From Adenanthera pavonina (lineage: Eukaryota > Streptophyta > Magnoliopsida > Fabales > Fabaceae): DNA of 64,000 nucleotides. The first letter of the stretch is position 1, and each line of letters begins with the position of its first letter. Location of the stretch: positions 17,812,001 to 17,876,000 of the forward strand of contig JAIVEN010000021.1 in the NCBI GenBank assembly GCA_026686845.1. The letters run 5' to 3'. Positions 23,327-35,216 of this stretch are shown here, piece after piece. The translations under genes were made by a program, and so were the position numbers. The notes beneath the pieces were generated by a model. That model saw nothing but the letters and a program-made list of their open reading frames with translations. It made no database searches and was not told the DNA's origin.

Positions 23327-23540
23327 GTGGCCAATGTACCTCATCTCTTATTGGTCTAAGCTCATTGCTATAAGCCATTTGCATGGATTCCAACTTGAAT
23401 ACAGGATCAACAAATTCTAAAGAGTCTATGCCTACTCGAGCACATGCAACTAAAACATGCATACATGGATATTGATGTGAACCCCATAAGGAACCTATTT
23501 GGAAACTTTGTAACTACTATTATCATTCATTCATAGGAGA
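23235..23540 (-). pseudogene. Mutator-like transposase C-terminal remnant (SWIM zinc finger region)
   Basis: The minus strand from about 23470 encodes CMHVLVACARVGIDSLEFVD, then VFKLESMQMAYS, RPIRDEVHWPQFDGLY and GCPRSTHTHNEVD. The CxH plus following Val/Ala-rich stretch is the second half of a SWIM zinc finger (CxC...CxH), and the Y-x-W-P and GRPRSTRIRNEMD-like tail is typical of MULE transposases in plants. The catalytic DDE region is not present. The fragment lies between GypE and GypF and may have been brought in with either. Confidence 0.5.
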
Positions 23541-23592
23541 TTATGGGGATTACGATGCTTCAAGGTAGGCAAATTCTTTTTTTAAACAAGCA

Positions 23593-23688
23593 GAGTACTT
23601 GCAACATTGGTGTAGCTACCTCCATCAATAACAAAGAGTAGAGTACTAGCAACATTGGTGTAGCTACAACTATGAATAATAAAGCAAC
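23593..23688 (-). repeat. Tandem duplication of about 48 bp over the GypF protease motif
   Basis: GAGTACT(T/A)GCAACATTGG begins at 23593 and again at 23641. On the minus strand each copy covers the active-site region; the 23597-23636 copy reads VIDGGSYTNVAS in one frame, where the family has a D-[ST]-G motif. Confidence 0.65.
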
Positions 23689-23699
23689 ATAATTTGTCT

Positions 23700-24921
23700 T
23701 TAATACAACATCTTGAATGGAAAATTTGTTGTCTTTGTTCATTATCTTACTCTTTTTGAGGTTGAATACAAAGAGTTCTTCTATTCACAAGGAAATTCCC
23801 ATCATGAAATGGTTCATAATATCCATCTTCTAAACATTCAGTTGATGGCTTTTCTTCATATTCATTTTCAGTTTCAACTTCATTTTCACTTGCCAATTCA
23901 ACATTTCCTCAGATGGTCAAGATTCTTTTATTTTGACACTGATTGGTTATATGTCCAAAACCTTGACACTTAAAACACTTCCTAGAAGAAGATGGAAAAG
24001 AAGAAGGTTTAGTATCATGTTTACCTCTGAATTCTAAATTTTTGGACTTGCTTTCCTTCCTAGGCCGTGAGAAAGACCTGAAGTCTTTGGAGACTTCTCT
24101 TGGTTTACCATCTTTCTATTTAGCAACAGATTTAGATTTCTTCCAAGAAGTTTAATAGGAGAATTTTTTATATTTTAGTTGCTTCTCCAAAAAAAGGCCT
24201 TGTGCAAAAGCTCTTCCATGTCTATGTAACACTCTAATTCCACCCTATCTCAAATTTCTGGCCTTAAATGACTAAAGAATCATGTCATAGTTTGTTCAAG
24301 ATCTTCTACTATGTTTGTCCATATCAAAGTTACTTCTAACTCTTCATAAATTCATCAACACTTTGAGTTCCCTGCTCTATTCTTTGCAATTTAATATGTA
24401 AGTCATGATAGTAATGGCTAAGGATTTGCCTTTTCCTCATGACAGCTTTCATCTCATATCATGAACTCACGGATGTTCTCTATTCCTTTGTCTACTTGCT
24501 TACAACTGGTCCCGCCAAATACTTGCATTTCAGTGAATTCTATTGCAGCCAATTTTACTTTCTTCTATTCAAAGTAGTTGTGGCACTCGAATACATGTTC
24601 CACTCTTCTTTCCTACTACAAATATGCATCCAGATCATCATTTCCATGAAAAGGCGGAATCTTTAACTTGAGTCCTCCTACGTCATTATCATGCCTTAAA
24701 GAATTCTTGCTTTTTGAAGTAGACTTTTCTGCATTTGATTCATGATCTTTTAACTCTGGTCGAAGCTTTCTTTGTATCTTCTTTCCTTTAGTAGCAAATT
24801 TAGCACTATCTAGCCATTTATTAATATTGGCTAATTTAGCTTTCAAAGAATTCCATAAGAATTTCATGTCTGTTAGGCCATGTTCATCTTGACTTTCATT
24901 TCCTCCATTACTTCCAGGCAT
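23700..24921 (-). pseudogene. Ty3/Gypsy gag remnant (GypF)
   Basis: The open piece 24921-24616 begins MPGSNGGNESQDEHG and continues to KIPPFHGNDDLDAYL, the usual entry to the Retrotrans_gag domain, with a basic linker between. After a frame change the capsid follows (HNYFE, KVKLAAIEF). A canonical zinc knuckle, CFKCQGFGHITNQC, lies at 23977-23936. Many stops interrupt the middle. It is the same Gag type as GypE. Confidence 0.7.
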
Positions 24922-25134
24922 CCTGAAAATGGAATAAAGAAAATAAAGAAAAGGACCTTACACACTTTTCTCATGTGTTTCACTCAAAAGATGTTAGTTC
25001 ATTGGTGTATGACACTTAATTTGACTTTTTCAATGATGTATCTCTCTTGCCTTTTACCACTCAAACTAGTGTCTTGTAGTGTTCTTAATAGAATCACTAT
25101 GACTTGTCAGGAGCTAGTAATAATGAAATGCTAG

Positions 25135-25531
25135 AGTTCATATCTCAAAATAATGATAACCAAACTTATATTCTTGGCCCTTTTTTTTCTCTTTTGCACT
25201 CTTTCTTCCTTTTGTTTGTTTTTTTTAATTAGCCAAGATCAATCAATAACTAATTTCCATCAAAATTCTAGCAACTAGAATTTTACAACAACCAATTAGT
25301 TTCAACAAAAAGGGACTTTCTAGTAGCTACCAAACATGCAACAAGAATTTTCCAGCTAAGAAAAATACCAGAAAATTATTTCAACAGCAAACAATTTTTT
25401 CCAACATAGTATTTCGAGCAAATAATAATCAATAGATTTTTAGCAAGCAGCAACAATTATTTTTCAGCAATTCAAAATTTAAAGTGATTCGAATCTAACT
25501 TTAAGAAACTTCGAGGATGAAGATACAACTT
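25135..25531. other. Unassigned DNA left of CopB
   Basis: AT-rich, with TTTTTTTCTCTTTTGC and several CAGCAA/CAACAA words. A TTCGAGGATGAAG phrase at 25510-25522 resembles the hairpin found before Gypsy polypurine tracts, but no other Gypsy 3' sequence accompanies it. The CopB LTR starts at 25532. Confidence 0.4.
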
Positions 25532-25562
25532 TGTTAAATCAGAAGTTTTGATGATTCCAAAC

Positions 25563-27974
25563 TGTAAGGTTTAGTATAATATAAGTTTTGATGATGACAA
25601 ATATAGAGTAATAAGGAACAAATGCATTATATGTATATGATATATATAATGTTCCTTAAAGAAGTAAAATACATATTAGCATGTATTTAATTATGGTTAT
25701 AATGCATATATCATGCTATGTGTAAATATATCCACTGTACTTTTACAATGAATAATATAAGTTGGATATATAAACTAGACTAACTACTTGGTTTGTAAGT
25801 GTAATATATTAAATATAGGTTGGTTCAAGTAAGAAGAGTGAGCATTGGAATACAGAAATGGAAATCAATAGTATGCCTCACTCAAGAAAGAAGAAAAGAA
25901 AGGATGCTCCAAAAATGAAAGATCAGAAGGGAGCATGCCAAGAAGGAAATGACCAATTGGAAGTGGAACTCAACATTTGAAGACCTAGGCACTAGGTATA
26001 TTTTATTTTCACTTAGGTCTTGAGGTGAGATTAATCTTTGAAAATTACTTAATCTTGTTACCATATGTTTTAAATGAGTTAGATTAAGTAAGTCTGATGT
26101 TAGTATAAGTTAGATTTGAAAAACTCTGATGACAGATGAATTTTGAGAAGTCAAAATTCATATACTTTGTGAAAATACAAACTTTGCTAACTAAAATTTG
26201 AAGTTCCAGAGATATTACCTCTGATAGACAAATTTCAAGTGTTGAAATTCAAATTTCGAGTCAAGCATAGTTAGTGAAATCTGGCTTTCAAGAATCTAGA
26301 GTTTAACTTTTGATTAGTATTTTTAATATCTCTCTCAAAATAAATATGATTTTGATGTGAAACTTATTTCATATGAAACTAGACTTAATAAGCTTTTCAA
26401 AGAAGGTTATTTCACTCAAAATAAAGATCATATGAAAAAGCTATGGTTATTTAAAATTGAGCAGTGAGATATGAATTTTTAGTTTTGACCTCTTATCATT
26501 TTTTTTATCATATCTCACAGAATAAGTTTTATTTTGAAGTGAAGTTTATTTCATTTGAAAGTATACATTGAGAGCTTTCCAATCATAGGTCATTTTCTTA
26601 ATTTGGAGTTTAAATGAGAGAGTTATAGCTTCTGCAAAATTGTCTACAGTGTAAAGTTTAAAGTTACGTAGGTTCCACTGCGATAGACAAATTTCGGGCC
26701 TCTAAAATTCGAATTTCGCAGAGAACCTTTGTGCTAAGTTGAGCTTGCCACTGACAAATGAATTTTGGCTTCTAAAATTAGAACTTCAAGCCTAACAGAT
26801 GAATTTTGGCTTTCAAAATTTGAATTTCGAAACACCAGAATGTGAAAATACTTCCAGAAAAGCTAACAGACGAAATTGGGCTTCCAAAATTCGAACTTCA
26901 AGTATAACAAATGAATTTTAACTTTGAAAATTAAAATTTTGAATATCTAGAAACACAGAAATAGGTTTGGAACAACCAACAGACGAATTTCCACATCCAA
27001 AATTCAAATTTTGAAAGGAAGAACTTGTACCATATTAAGTTGCTCACTGACAGACGAATTTTGGTAACCAAAATTTGAACTTTGAAGGCACTGTAGCAAT
27101 ATGAAATAACTATTCACACTTACCAGAAGTATTTTAAACTTGAACATTCGTATGTTCCAACATAGAAACATTTTCTAAAGATGAAAATTTGAACTTTGCT
27201 TTATAACAGACGAACTTTGAAGTTCAACGTTAAAATCTTCAACTTTCGGTATCTTTGAAATTCATCTGTTGACATCCAACATTTGAATTTCAGAATGTCA
27301 AAAACATTAAATGTGGTTGGTAAACGGCTAGTTTTGCAGAGTAACCGTTGGGTAACGTCTCTAACGGCTAGATCTTGTGTCTAACGTCTAATTACACTAC
27401 AAAACTATAAGTATAACATCATTTGAACTCATGGGTAACAATCTTAAGATAGTTTATGTGAAAATGCTGCAATAATTTGTAAAATCTTTCTATCTTAGCA
27501 TTGTTTAAAAAACCCACCTTAATAGAGTGAACTTTCAGTGTATTATCTACTCTTCAAGAAAGCTTCCATTCTGTAAACATTTCTTTCTACATATTCTGGG
27601 TAGAATCTTAGTGTGGGGAAACACTAAGAGATTTACACATCTTGTAAGGGTGTGGGAAGAGTGGCTTCACAAGTGCCTACTAAAACTTATGGGAATGTAT
27701 TGAGGCTTCACAGGTGCCTGGATGAAACCTGTGGGATATAGTGGAAAATCCCAAGTGGTGGCTTGGGGACTGGATATAGGCCAAGTGATTAGGCTAAACC
27801 AGTATAAATTGTTGTGTGTTGTTCTTCATCTTCTCTATTCAGTTGCTACACACAACTATCTCTATTTATCCCTGTTTTGCTGCACTCTTAGTGAAACTGG
27901 GTTGTGATCCAAAAAGAGCGAAAATCTTGCATCATCCAATTCACCCCCCTCTTGGGTGACCAGCTAACCTAACA
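25563..27974 (+). mobile_element. S1: solo Copia LTR with 5-bp target duplication
   Basis: A single LTR of 2412 bases opening TGTAAGGTTTAG and ending CTAACCTAACA is flanked by CAAAC at 25558-25562 and 27975-27979. No internal region remains, so it is the product of recombination between two LTRs. It belongs to the CopM LTR family; the extra length relative to CopM lies at about 26290-26660. It contains a long inverted-repeat array (26120-27300) and the best preserved promoter of the set. Confidence 0.9.
27310..27460 (+). promoter_or_regulatory. Core promoter of S1 with AACGG repeats
   Basis: AAACGGCTAG (27322), GTAACCGTTGGGTAACG (27341) and TCTAACGGCTA (27360-27370) precede CTATAAGTATAA (27405-27416) and CATTTGAACTCATGGGTAAC. 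TCTAACGGCTA fits the consensus YCYAACGGYYA of mitosis-specific activator elements bound by three-repeat MYB proteins. Function is inferred. Confidence 0.55.
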
Positions 27975-29402
27975 CAAACAACTAGAGCTTGGAAAGGAGA
28001 ATATCAAATAAATGTAAAAGGATTAAGTGAAGAAATTCAATAAAGAACATGAGAAGACTTAGTAGTTAGGATTTCTCCTTATGTAATATGGGTAAAAAAC
28101 TTTGATCTTTATTTCTTTCAACTTACCACAATGTTTGAATTTGTTATTTGAAAGTTATCCAACATTACCTTGTATTAGAATTGAGTTATATTGGCTAACA
28201 AACGAATTTTACTATTGATTCATACTTTTTTTGTGCAAAATTCAAACTTTGCTTAGTTAAATTCGAAGTTATAGAGTATTTGCCTCTATTAGACTAATTT
28301 TAGTTATGAAATTCGAATTTTAGGCTAAGCATTGTTAGTGAATATGTGCAAAATCTATATGAAACTTAGTCAAAATTTGAATGTTGATGAAGTTCAAAAA
28401 GAGTTCAGAGTTAACTTATTTGATAGACGAACTTTGTAGTTCAAAATTTGAATTTCATAGAGGATAACTTTTGTGTCATATTAAACAAGCCTTTGATAGA
28501 CGAATTTCAGCTTCTAAAATTTGAATTTCGGGTGCACTATGAAAATATGAGACAACTATTCAAACTCAAAAGATACACTTTCAATATGAAAATTCGTATA
28601 TTCTAACATGGGATAATTTTAACAAACTCAAAATTCAAATTTCACTCTTAAACAGATGGATGTTGAAGTTCAATGTTAAAATTCTTAAACTTCTATCTCT
28701 ATGAAATTTGTCTATTATACCCCAAAATTTGAATTTTGGCATGTAAAACCCATTAAATACAGTTGGTGAATGATTATTTTTGCATAGTAACTGTTGGTTA
28801 AAGTTTCTTATGGCTAGATCTTGTGTCTAACAACTAGTTAAATCACAAATCTGTAAATAAAAATTCATTTTAAGTTGTGGGTAACGAATTAAAGTCTGTT
28901 TTTACTAAAACTCTGCTGAATTCATTAGACAAAGCTTTTTTACTCTTATACTACATTTATTGTACTTCAACTTTCATATTCACTCTAATCTAGAAAGTGC
29001 TTATTCGGTGTAAAAATATTTTCTTCATCTGGAAGAAAGATTCTTTGTGAGGGGAATCACAAAGGGAACTGGGAAACATTTTGAAAGAATGTTGAGTGTG
29101 GATTTTGAGTGTTCTAAGAATAGAGCACGAGTCTATACTGAGGCAATGCAAGGAATCCATTGAATTCTTGCAGATAATGAAAATCTCAAATGGTGGCTTG
29201 GAGATTGAACGTAGGTCAAGCGGATCAGATTGAACCAAAATAAATTTCTGAGTCCTTTCTTCCCTTACCTTACAATTACTTTTATTTTTACTATACTATA
29301 TTTTTCTGCAATCTTTTGCTTTTACTGTAAACTTTCATTTTTGCAGAAAAATTTTGAACTTCCTAATTTACCCCCCTTGAGAAGCCAGCTACTTTAACAA
29401 GC

Positions 29403-29413
29403 AGTATCACAGC
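29403..29413 (+). promoter_or_regulatory. Degraded primer-binding site of CopB
   Basis: AGTATCACAGC lies a few bases after the LTR end and differs at two positions from the GGTATCAGAGC part of the initiator tRNA-Met complement; CTTGGACTCCC follows as in related elements. Confidence 0.6.
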
Positions 29414-29454
29414 TTGGACTCCCTATTGAGGGATTTAATTATCTAGGAAAACAA

Positions 29455-31197
29455 ATGGTTGGTTTTGAAGAAAGTATATTACCAGAAGGCAACAACACTA
29501 ATAGACCTCTAGGCTTCAATGGAGAGCATTATAGATAATGGAATATCCAGAAAGGTGACTTTGTGCCAATGAAACTACAAGATGATGGCACCTATAAAGA
29601 GAAGACTGAGGAGGAGTAAATAATAAAGATAAGGGAAGTGTTTTGCTTAACTTTAAAGCAAAACACTTCTTAGTCAGTGATCTCAACCAGGATGAATTCT
29701 ACAAAGTCTCCCATTATTCCATAGCCAAAGAAATATAGGACACTCTGAAGATTGCACATGAAGGAACCGCTGGAGTAAGAGAAAACAAGTTAAACTCCTA
29801 CATTGGTGAATATGAAAGCTTTAGAATAAAGGAAGGAAAGTATCAAGGCTCTGCAGAAGAGGTTCACTCTTATTATGAATCAATTGAAAAGTCTTGAGAA
29901 GGAGTACTCTCAACCGGAAAAAGTCAAGAAGATCCTCAGAGCTTTACCCATAGAATGACAACTGAAGGTGATAGCCATTGAAGAAGCCAGAGGAGAATCA
30001 ATGACTTCTGTCATAGCTCTCTTTGGTAGCCTAAAAGAATATGAGGGTAAGATGAAAGCTCTCAAAGATACAGGCTAAGAAAAAAAGAAGAAGAGTTTGA
30101 TATTGAAAGTTGCAGAAGAAGAAGAAGAAAACTCTGATGATGAGGAAAAGCTGGATGAAGAAACTCTTGTAATGTTGGTTAGAAAATTTGGAAAATTTTA
30201 TGGCAAAAAGAGAACCAAGAAATTCTTTGAGAAAGGAGTAGGAACAAGCAGCAAAAAGGAAAACAAAGAACCTGTAACTTGCTTTGAGTGCAAGAAGCAA
30301 GGGCACATCGAATGAGAATATTCACAATTCCTAAAAAAGCAAGAAAATGAAAAGAAAGTTGTTGATAAGAGTAAAAAGAAAAAGGCATACATCTCTCAAT
30401 CTGGGGCAATAGCTCAGATGAAGAAGATAAAGATGAGGAAGAGATTGCTAACATATGCTTGATGGCATGTGCTGAGGAAGAAGCTCATAATCTATCTGAT
30501 AATGAAAAAGAAGATAAGGTAAATGATTATGAGCCTTCTTATTTTGAATTACTTGATGCATTTCATGACCTGCATGTTGAGTTTATCAAGACTGCAAAAG
30601 AACTAAATTGGCTAAGAAGAAAATTAACAAACTAGAATTAAAATGTGAAATGTTTGACATTACATCACAACATAAAGATAAACCAGATTGTTGCACATCA
30701 TGCATAGAGCTTGAAAAAAGAAATGAATATCTTCTTAAGATCTTAGCTAATTTTACAAAAGGCAAAGACATGTTGTATGCTTTACTGGGTAGCCAAAGGA
30801 TTGCACATGGTAAGGCTAGTCTTAGCTATGATCCTTGTACAGTCAAAGAAAAGTTTAAGAAGAAAAACCAAAATCTATATATAAGGCATTTTGTACGTGT
30901 AAATGGGTATAAGAAGAAATATGACTTTTTAAAAATTATTGAGACTTATACCCAATCTAAACATGTGAAACAAAAATATTATCTACATTGCTTTCTTCCC
31001 GCATCTCAATCTAACAGTTCCTTTATCACTTGCCACTTCTATAACAAGAAGCAACACATTTCCAGTTCATGCTCTTTAAGGAAAAATGGACTTGGCAAAA
31101 AAGTAGAATGGGTTCCCAAAAATATATCTATACCTAGAGAGAATGCTACTAACAAAAAAAGATCCAAACAGATTTGGGTATCTAAGAAAAAAGACTA
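29455..31197 (+). pseudogene. Copia gag of CopB
   Basis: Gag starts at ATG 29455 (MVGFEESILPEG) and reaches RPLGFNGEHYR before a stop near 29535. The UBN2-type capsid blocks follow in several frames (LVSDLNQDEFYKVS, HEGTAGVRENK). An acidic-basic linker precedes a zinc knuckle at 30280-30321 that reads CFECKKQGHIE, then a stop, and has lost its last Cys. A long open part, 30608-31195, holds a coiled-coil region, SYDPCTVKEKFKKKNQNLY and a second knuckle-like CHFYNKKQHISSSC lacking its second Cys, then ends WVSKKKD. This second part aligns with the gag end of CopA at 5015-5398. Confidence 0.8.
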
Positions 31198-32640
31198 AAT
31201 TTTGTTTTGCAAGTATGTCTTAGAGCTAGCAAGAGCAACAAATAGTACATAGATAGTGCATGCTTAAGACATGTGACTGGTGATAAAGAGAAGTTCATCA
31301 CCCTCAGAGACAAGAAAGAAGGAAAAGTAACCTTTAGAGATAACTAATATGGCAAGGTGATTGGAATTGGCATCATGGGCAGAAATCTTGAAACATCCAT
31401 AAAGAAGGTGCTAGTTGTAATTGTCTCAACCACAACTTGCTGAATGTGAGTCGACCTGCGACAAAGGAAATTGGGTACTGTTTAGCTCAAAATTTTGCTT
31501 GGTCATCAGAAAAAGTGCCCACAAGGTTATCTTCAAAGCTTAAAGGGATGGTAATATTATACTATTAATTTAGATGAGCTTCCTAATCTAGATTCCATAT
31601 GTTTGATTAGTAAAGATAATAAAAGTTAGTTATAGCATAGAAGACTAGCACATGTTAACATAAACCAACTGAATAAGTTAATTAAAAATGAGTTACTTAA
31701 TGGTTTACCTAAGATTTCTTTTGAAAATGACAGAGAATGTGATGCTTTTTTTAAAGGGAAACAAACCAAGTCCTCTTTCAAATCTAAAAATGTCATCTCT
31801 ATATCTAGACCACTACAGCTACTACATATGGATTTGATAGGTCCTTATGGAGTGAAAAGTATTGGTGGAAATCTGTATATGTTAATAATTGTAGATAACT
31901 ATTCTAGATTCACTTGGACTTTATTTATTTCCTTCAAAGATGAGACATTTGATGCATTTGTAATCTTAGATAAGAAAGTGCAAAATGAGAAGGGTATTTC
32001 TATTTTTTTTATTAGGTCTGATCATGAAGGTGCATTCGAAAACTCAAGCTTCTTGGAGTACTCTTAAGAACATTGATTTTATCATAACTTCTCAGCTCCA
32101 AGAACACCCCAGCAAAATGGCGTGGTGGAGAGGAAGAACAGAACCTTGGAAGAAATGGCAAGAGCAATATTGAATGAGAAAAAGCTTCCTCAATACTTCT
32201 GGGCTAATGCAGTGAACAAAGCAAGCTACATCATCAATAAAGCATACATCGAACTAATCTTAGGGAAGAAATCTTATGAGCTCTACAAACAAAGGTATAT
32301 TCCTTGGCTATTCTAGTAGGAGCAAAGCATATAGAGTATTTAATAAAAAGTCTAGGATCATAGAAGAATCCGTACTTCTAGTTTTCATTGAAAATGAAAC
32401 TATTTCTAAACCTATCTTAGATGATGATGAATTGATTTCTAGTTTTAAAAACATGTACTTTTCTAGGAAAAATAAAATTGAACCTTCAAAAATATCAGAA
32501 TTTACTACTATAGAGAAAGATATTCAGGAGAAAGATTTGGAATTTAAAGATAATGAAGTAATCTCTCAAGAACTACCTAGAGCTTGGAGATATCAAAGGA
32601 GTCATCCTGTTGATCAAGTGATAAGAGATGTTTAGGAGAA
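31198..32640 (+). pseudogene. Copia protease, GAG-pre-integrase and integrase region (CopB)
   Basis: The protease motif at 31246-31287 reads YIDSACLRHVTGD, so the catalytic Asp is kept but Gly of DSG is Ala. The pre-integrase segment (HRRLAHVNINQLNKL) has its last Cys changed to Phe near 31750. Integrase reads HMDLIGP, VDNYSRFTW, IRSDHEGAFEN (Asp kept, GGE changed) and GVVERKNRTLEE. Relative to CopA about 110 bases are missing at about 32290, joining DLYKQR-like sequence directly to GIFLGYSSRSKAYRVF in another frame. Stops occur at about 31630 and 32066. Confidence 0.85.
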
Positions 32641-34222
32641 TGTTAAAACTAGAAGACAACTTAGGGATCAAATGAATAACTGTGCCTTTATTTCACAAAT
32701 TAAATCTAAGTGTACTGAAAAAGCAATAACAGATAAGTACTGGACATTATCTATGCAAAAAGAACTAAATCCATTTGAGAGGAATCAAGTTTAAGACTTA
32801 GTGCCTAGGCCCAATGATCACCCAATTATTGGAACCAAATGGGTATTTAGAAACAAACTTTATGAATTTGGTACAATAATTAGAAACAAGGCCAGGTTGG
32901 TAGCTAAAGGATATAATAAAGAAGAAGGTATAGATTATGAGGAAACTTTTGTTTCAGTTGCAAGATTAGAAGCAATAAAGATTCTCCTAGCCTATGCTTG
33001 TATAAAAGATATAATCAAATGGATGAAAAAAATGGCTTTTTGAATGGTTATATCATGGAAGAAGTTTATGTTGACCAACCTCCAGACTTTGAGGACTCAA
33101 CTAAACTGAATCATGTATATAAATTGAAGAAAACTCTCTATGGTTTAAAACAGGCATCCAGAGCATAGTACAAAAGACTAAGTAACTTTCTAATTGAAAG
33201 GAGATTTAATAGAGGCAAAGTTGATACAACTTTGTTCACTAAAAAAGAAAACGAAGATTTACTTATTGTTCTAATTTATGTTGATGATATTATATTTGGT
33301 GCCACTAATGAATCTTTATGCAAGGATTTTTCTAAGCTAATGCAGAGTGAATTTGAGATGTCAATGATAGGTTAACTCAATTTTTTCTTGAAATGCAAAT
33401 TAAACAATGTGATGATGTTATCTTCCTCAATCAATCAAAGTATCTAAAAAAGTTGCTGAAGAAATTTGGAATGGAAAATGCTAAATCAATGGAAACTATA
33501 ATGGCCACTACCACAAAGCTTGATATGGATGAAGGAGAAAAACCATTTGATATAACTCAATACAGAAGAATGATTGGTTCCTTATTGTACCTAATAGCCA
33601 GTAGACCTGACATCATGTTCAGTGTCAGCATATGTGCTAGGTTCCAATCATGTCCCAAGGAGTCCCATGTAATAGTTGTGAAAAGAATATTCAGATATTT
33701 AATTGTAACATTATAGATAAGACTCTGGCATCTAAAGGGCAGTGGAGATCTTGTTGGATATACTGATACTGACTTTGCTGGATCCAATACTGACAAAAAA
33801 AGCATAAGTGGCACATGCCAATTTCTTGGAGGATCTATAGTCCCATGATTCAGCAAGAACCAAAATAGTGTGACTTTCTCCATAGCAAAAGCTAAATACA
33901 TAGCTGCTAGAAGATGCTGTGCTCAAATCCTTTGGATGAATTAGCAACTGGAATATCTTGAAATTGAGATGAAAGAAATATATGTGAGAAATGATAATCA
34001 AAGTGCCATCAACATCACGAAGAATCCGGTGATGCATTCAAGGACAAAGCACATTGAGGTTAGACACCATTTCATAGGGGACCACATTCTGAAAAGAGAC
34101 ATTATGTTAGAATTTATCCCTACAAAAGATCAGCTTACAGACATCTTGACTAAGCCACTTCCAGAGGACAATATTGTAAATTCAAAAGAGAAATGGGAAT
34201 GGTAAATCCCAATGAACTGTAA
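32641..34222 (+). pseudogene. Copia reverse transcriptase and RNase H (CopB)
   Basis: RT carries [39 protein letters not shown] and YVDDIIFGATNE at about 33280, so the catalytic box is intact. Stops fall at about 32793, 33043, 33166 and 33375. RNase H follows with TDTDFAGS at about 33765, SIAKAKYIAA and HIEVRHHFIGDHI. The end TAA at 34220-34222 aligns with CopA 8556-8558. Sequence similarity to CopA is high throughout. Confidence 0.85.
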
Positions 34223-35216
34223 GCAAGCTTCTAACTAAATCTATTTACTTTCTGAAGTTAATTTGTAAAGAATTACACTAACTTAAGTTTCAGAGTATGT
34301 TTAAAGTGTTTTACAGGTACTCCTCATGAGCTTATATGATAGAGAAATCAATATAGTAGAGTATCCCACACTGACTCAGTCAACATCTGCTAAAGAAATA
34401 TTGAAATTCCAATGTTCAATGTCTATTTGTAAGTTTAAAATTCGCATTGTGAATGCTAATAGATGAATTTCCATACTCTATCCAGCTTGTTGAATGACTT
34501 TGCATAGTTAAAATTTGAACTTTAAGCTTAAACCATCATATTTAAGTGATTCATATGTTGTACTAGTGTTTTAGTCCTCTCGAAATTCATTTGTTGATAA
34601 ACTAAAATTTGAATTTTCAATATTGTTATATGTGTTTGCCTTGTCTATGCAAGCAACATTCGAATTTTAATGGTTCAACATTCATATTTTAGACAATTCT
34701 TCATAAAGTCTTAAAATACGAACTTTAAATCCAAGCATTTGTCTATTGAAACTCGTTTATGTGCTTGCCTTCAGTAAAAGACCTCAACATTCGAACTTTA
34801 AGAGCACAAAATTTGTTTGTTGAAACATTTATTGATGTTAAGTATCTGTCAGTCGAATTTCAAGACTGAAATTCAACTGTTGAACACATCTCTCATACGT
34901 TAAGTCTCTGATAGATGAACTTTAAGGTTGAAAATTTGTCTGTCAAGACAATTTCTTTGTGTTATTAAGCAATGTTACTTACCGAAATTCAAATTTTAAC
35001 TACCAAAATTCGTCTGTCGAGTAGTTATATAAGCAAATTCAAAGGGTCTCGTTCTGAATAGACGTAACCATATTCATCTTTCAACTGATGCTATTCATCT
35101 CCTATCTTAACCATTCTTAAATTCCTTCAGCTAAACCATATTTCTCACCAATTAAACTTTAACTCGAGCCTCATAAACAACTTCAAAGCATCTTTCAACA
35201 TAAATCTCTCCTAAAA
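34223..35216 (+). other. Pol-env spacer of CopB
   Basis: It aligns with CopA 8559-9555. TTTTACAG|GTACTCC at 34309-34323 again looks like a 3' splice site. An AATTCGAATT-type inverted-repeat array occupies about 34380-35040. No protein is encoded. Confidence 0.6.

Larger units (their letters stand above)
23560..25134 (-). mobile_element. GypF: decayed Ty3/Gypsy element, gag-protease part
   Basis: On the minus strand a leader (about 25134-24922) precedes gag (ATG at 24921), a zinc knuckle and the start of protease, after which the element is lost. The leader resembles GypE in opposite orientation. RT, RNase H, integrase and LTRs are not seen. Confidence 0.6.
25532..29399 (+). repeat. CopB 5' LTR, split by solo LTR S1
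   Basis: The two parts are 25532-25562 and 27975-29399. It starts TGTTAAATCAGAAG and ends GCTACTTTAACA. The uninterrupted order is confirmed by CopA (12043) and the CopB 3' LTR (40115), where ATTC(C/T)(A/C)AAACAACTAGAG is continuous. It holds an inverted-repeat array at 28190-28740, a promoter at 28760-28900 and the conserved 3' block at 29196-29246. Confidence 0.85.

Noticed and set aside
25505..25531. Possible 3' end of another Gypsy element (TTCGAGGATGAAG)
   Set aside because: Only the single motif is present; no polypurine tract, LTR start or pol end accompanies it.
30031..30454. Overlapping minus-strand frames rich in Phe and Ser
   Set aside because: They are antisense shadows of the Lys/Glu-rich gag linker of CopB.
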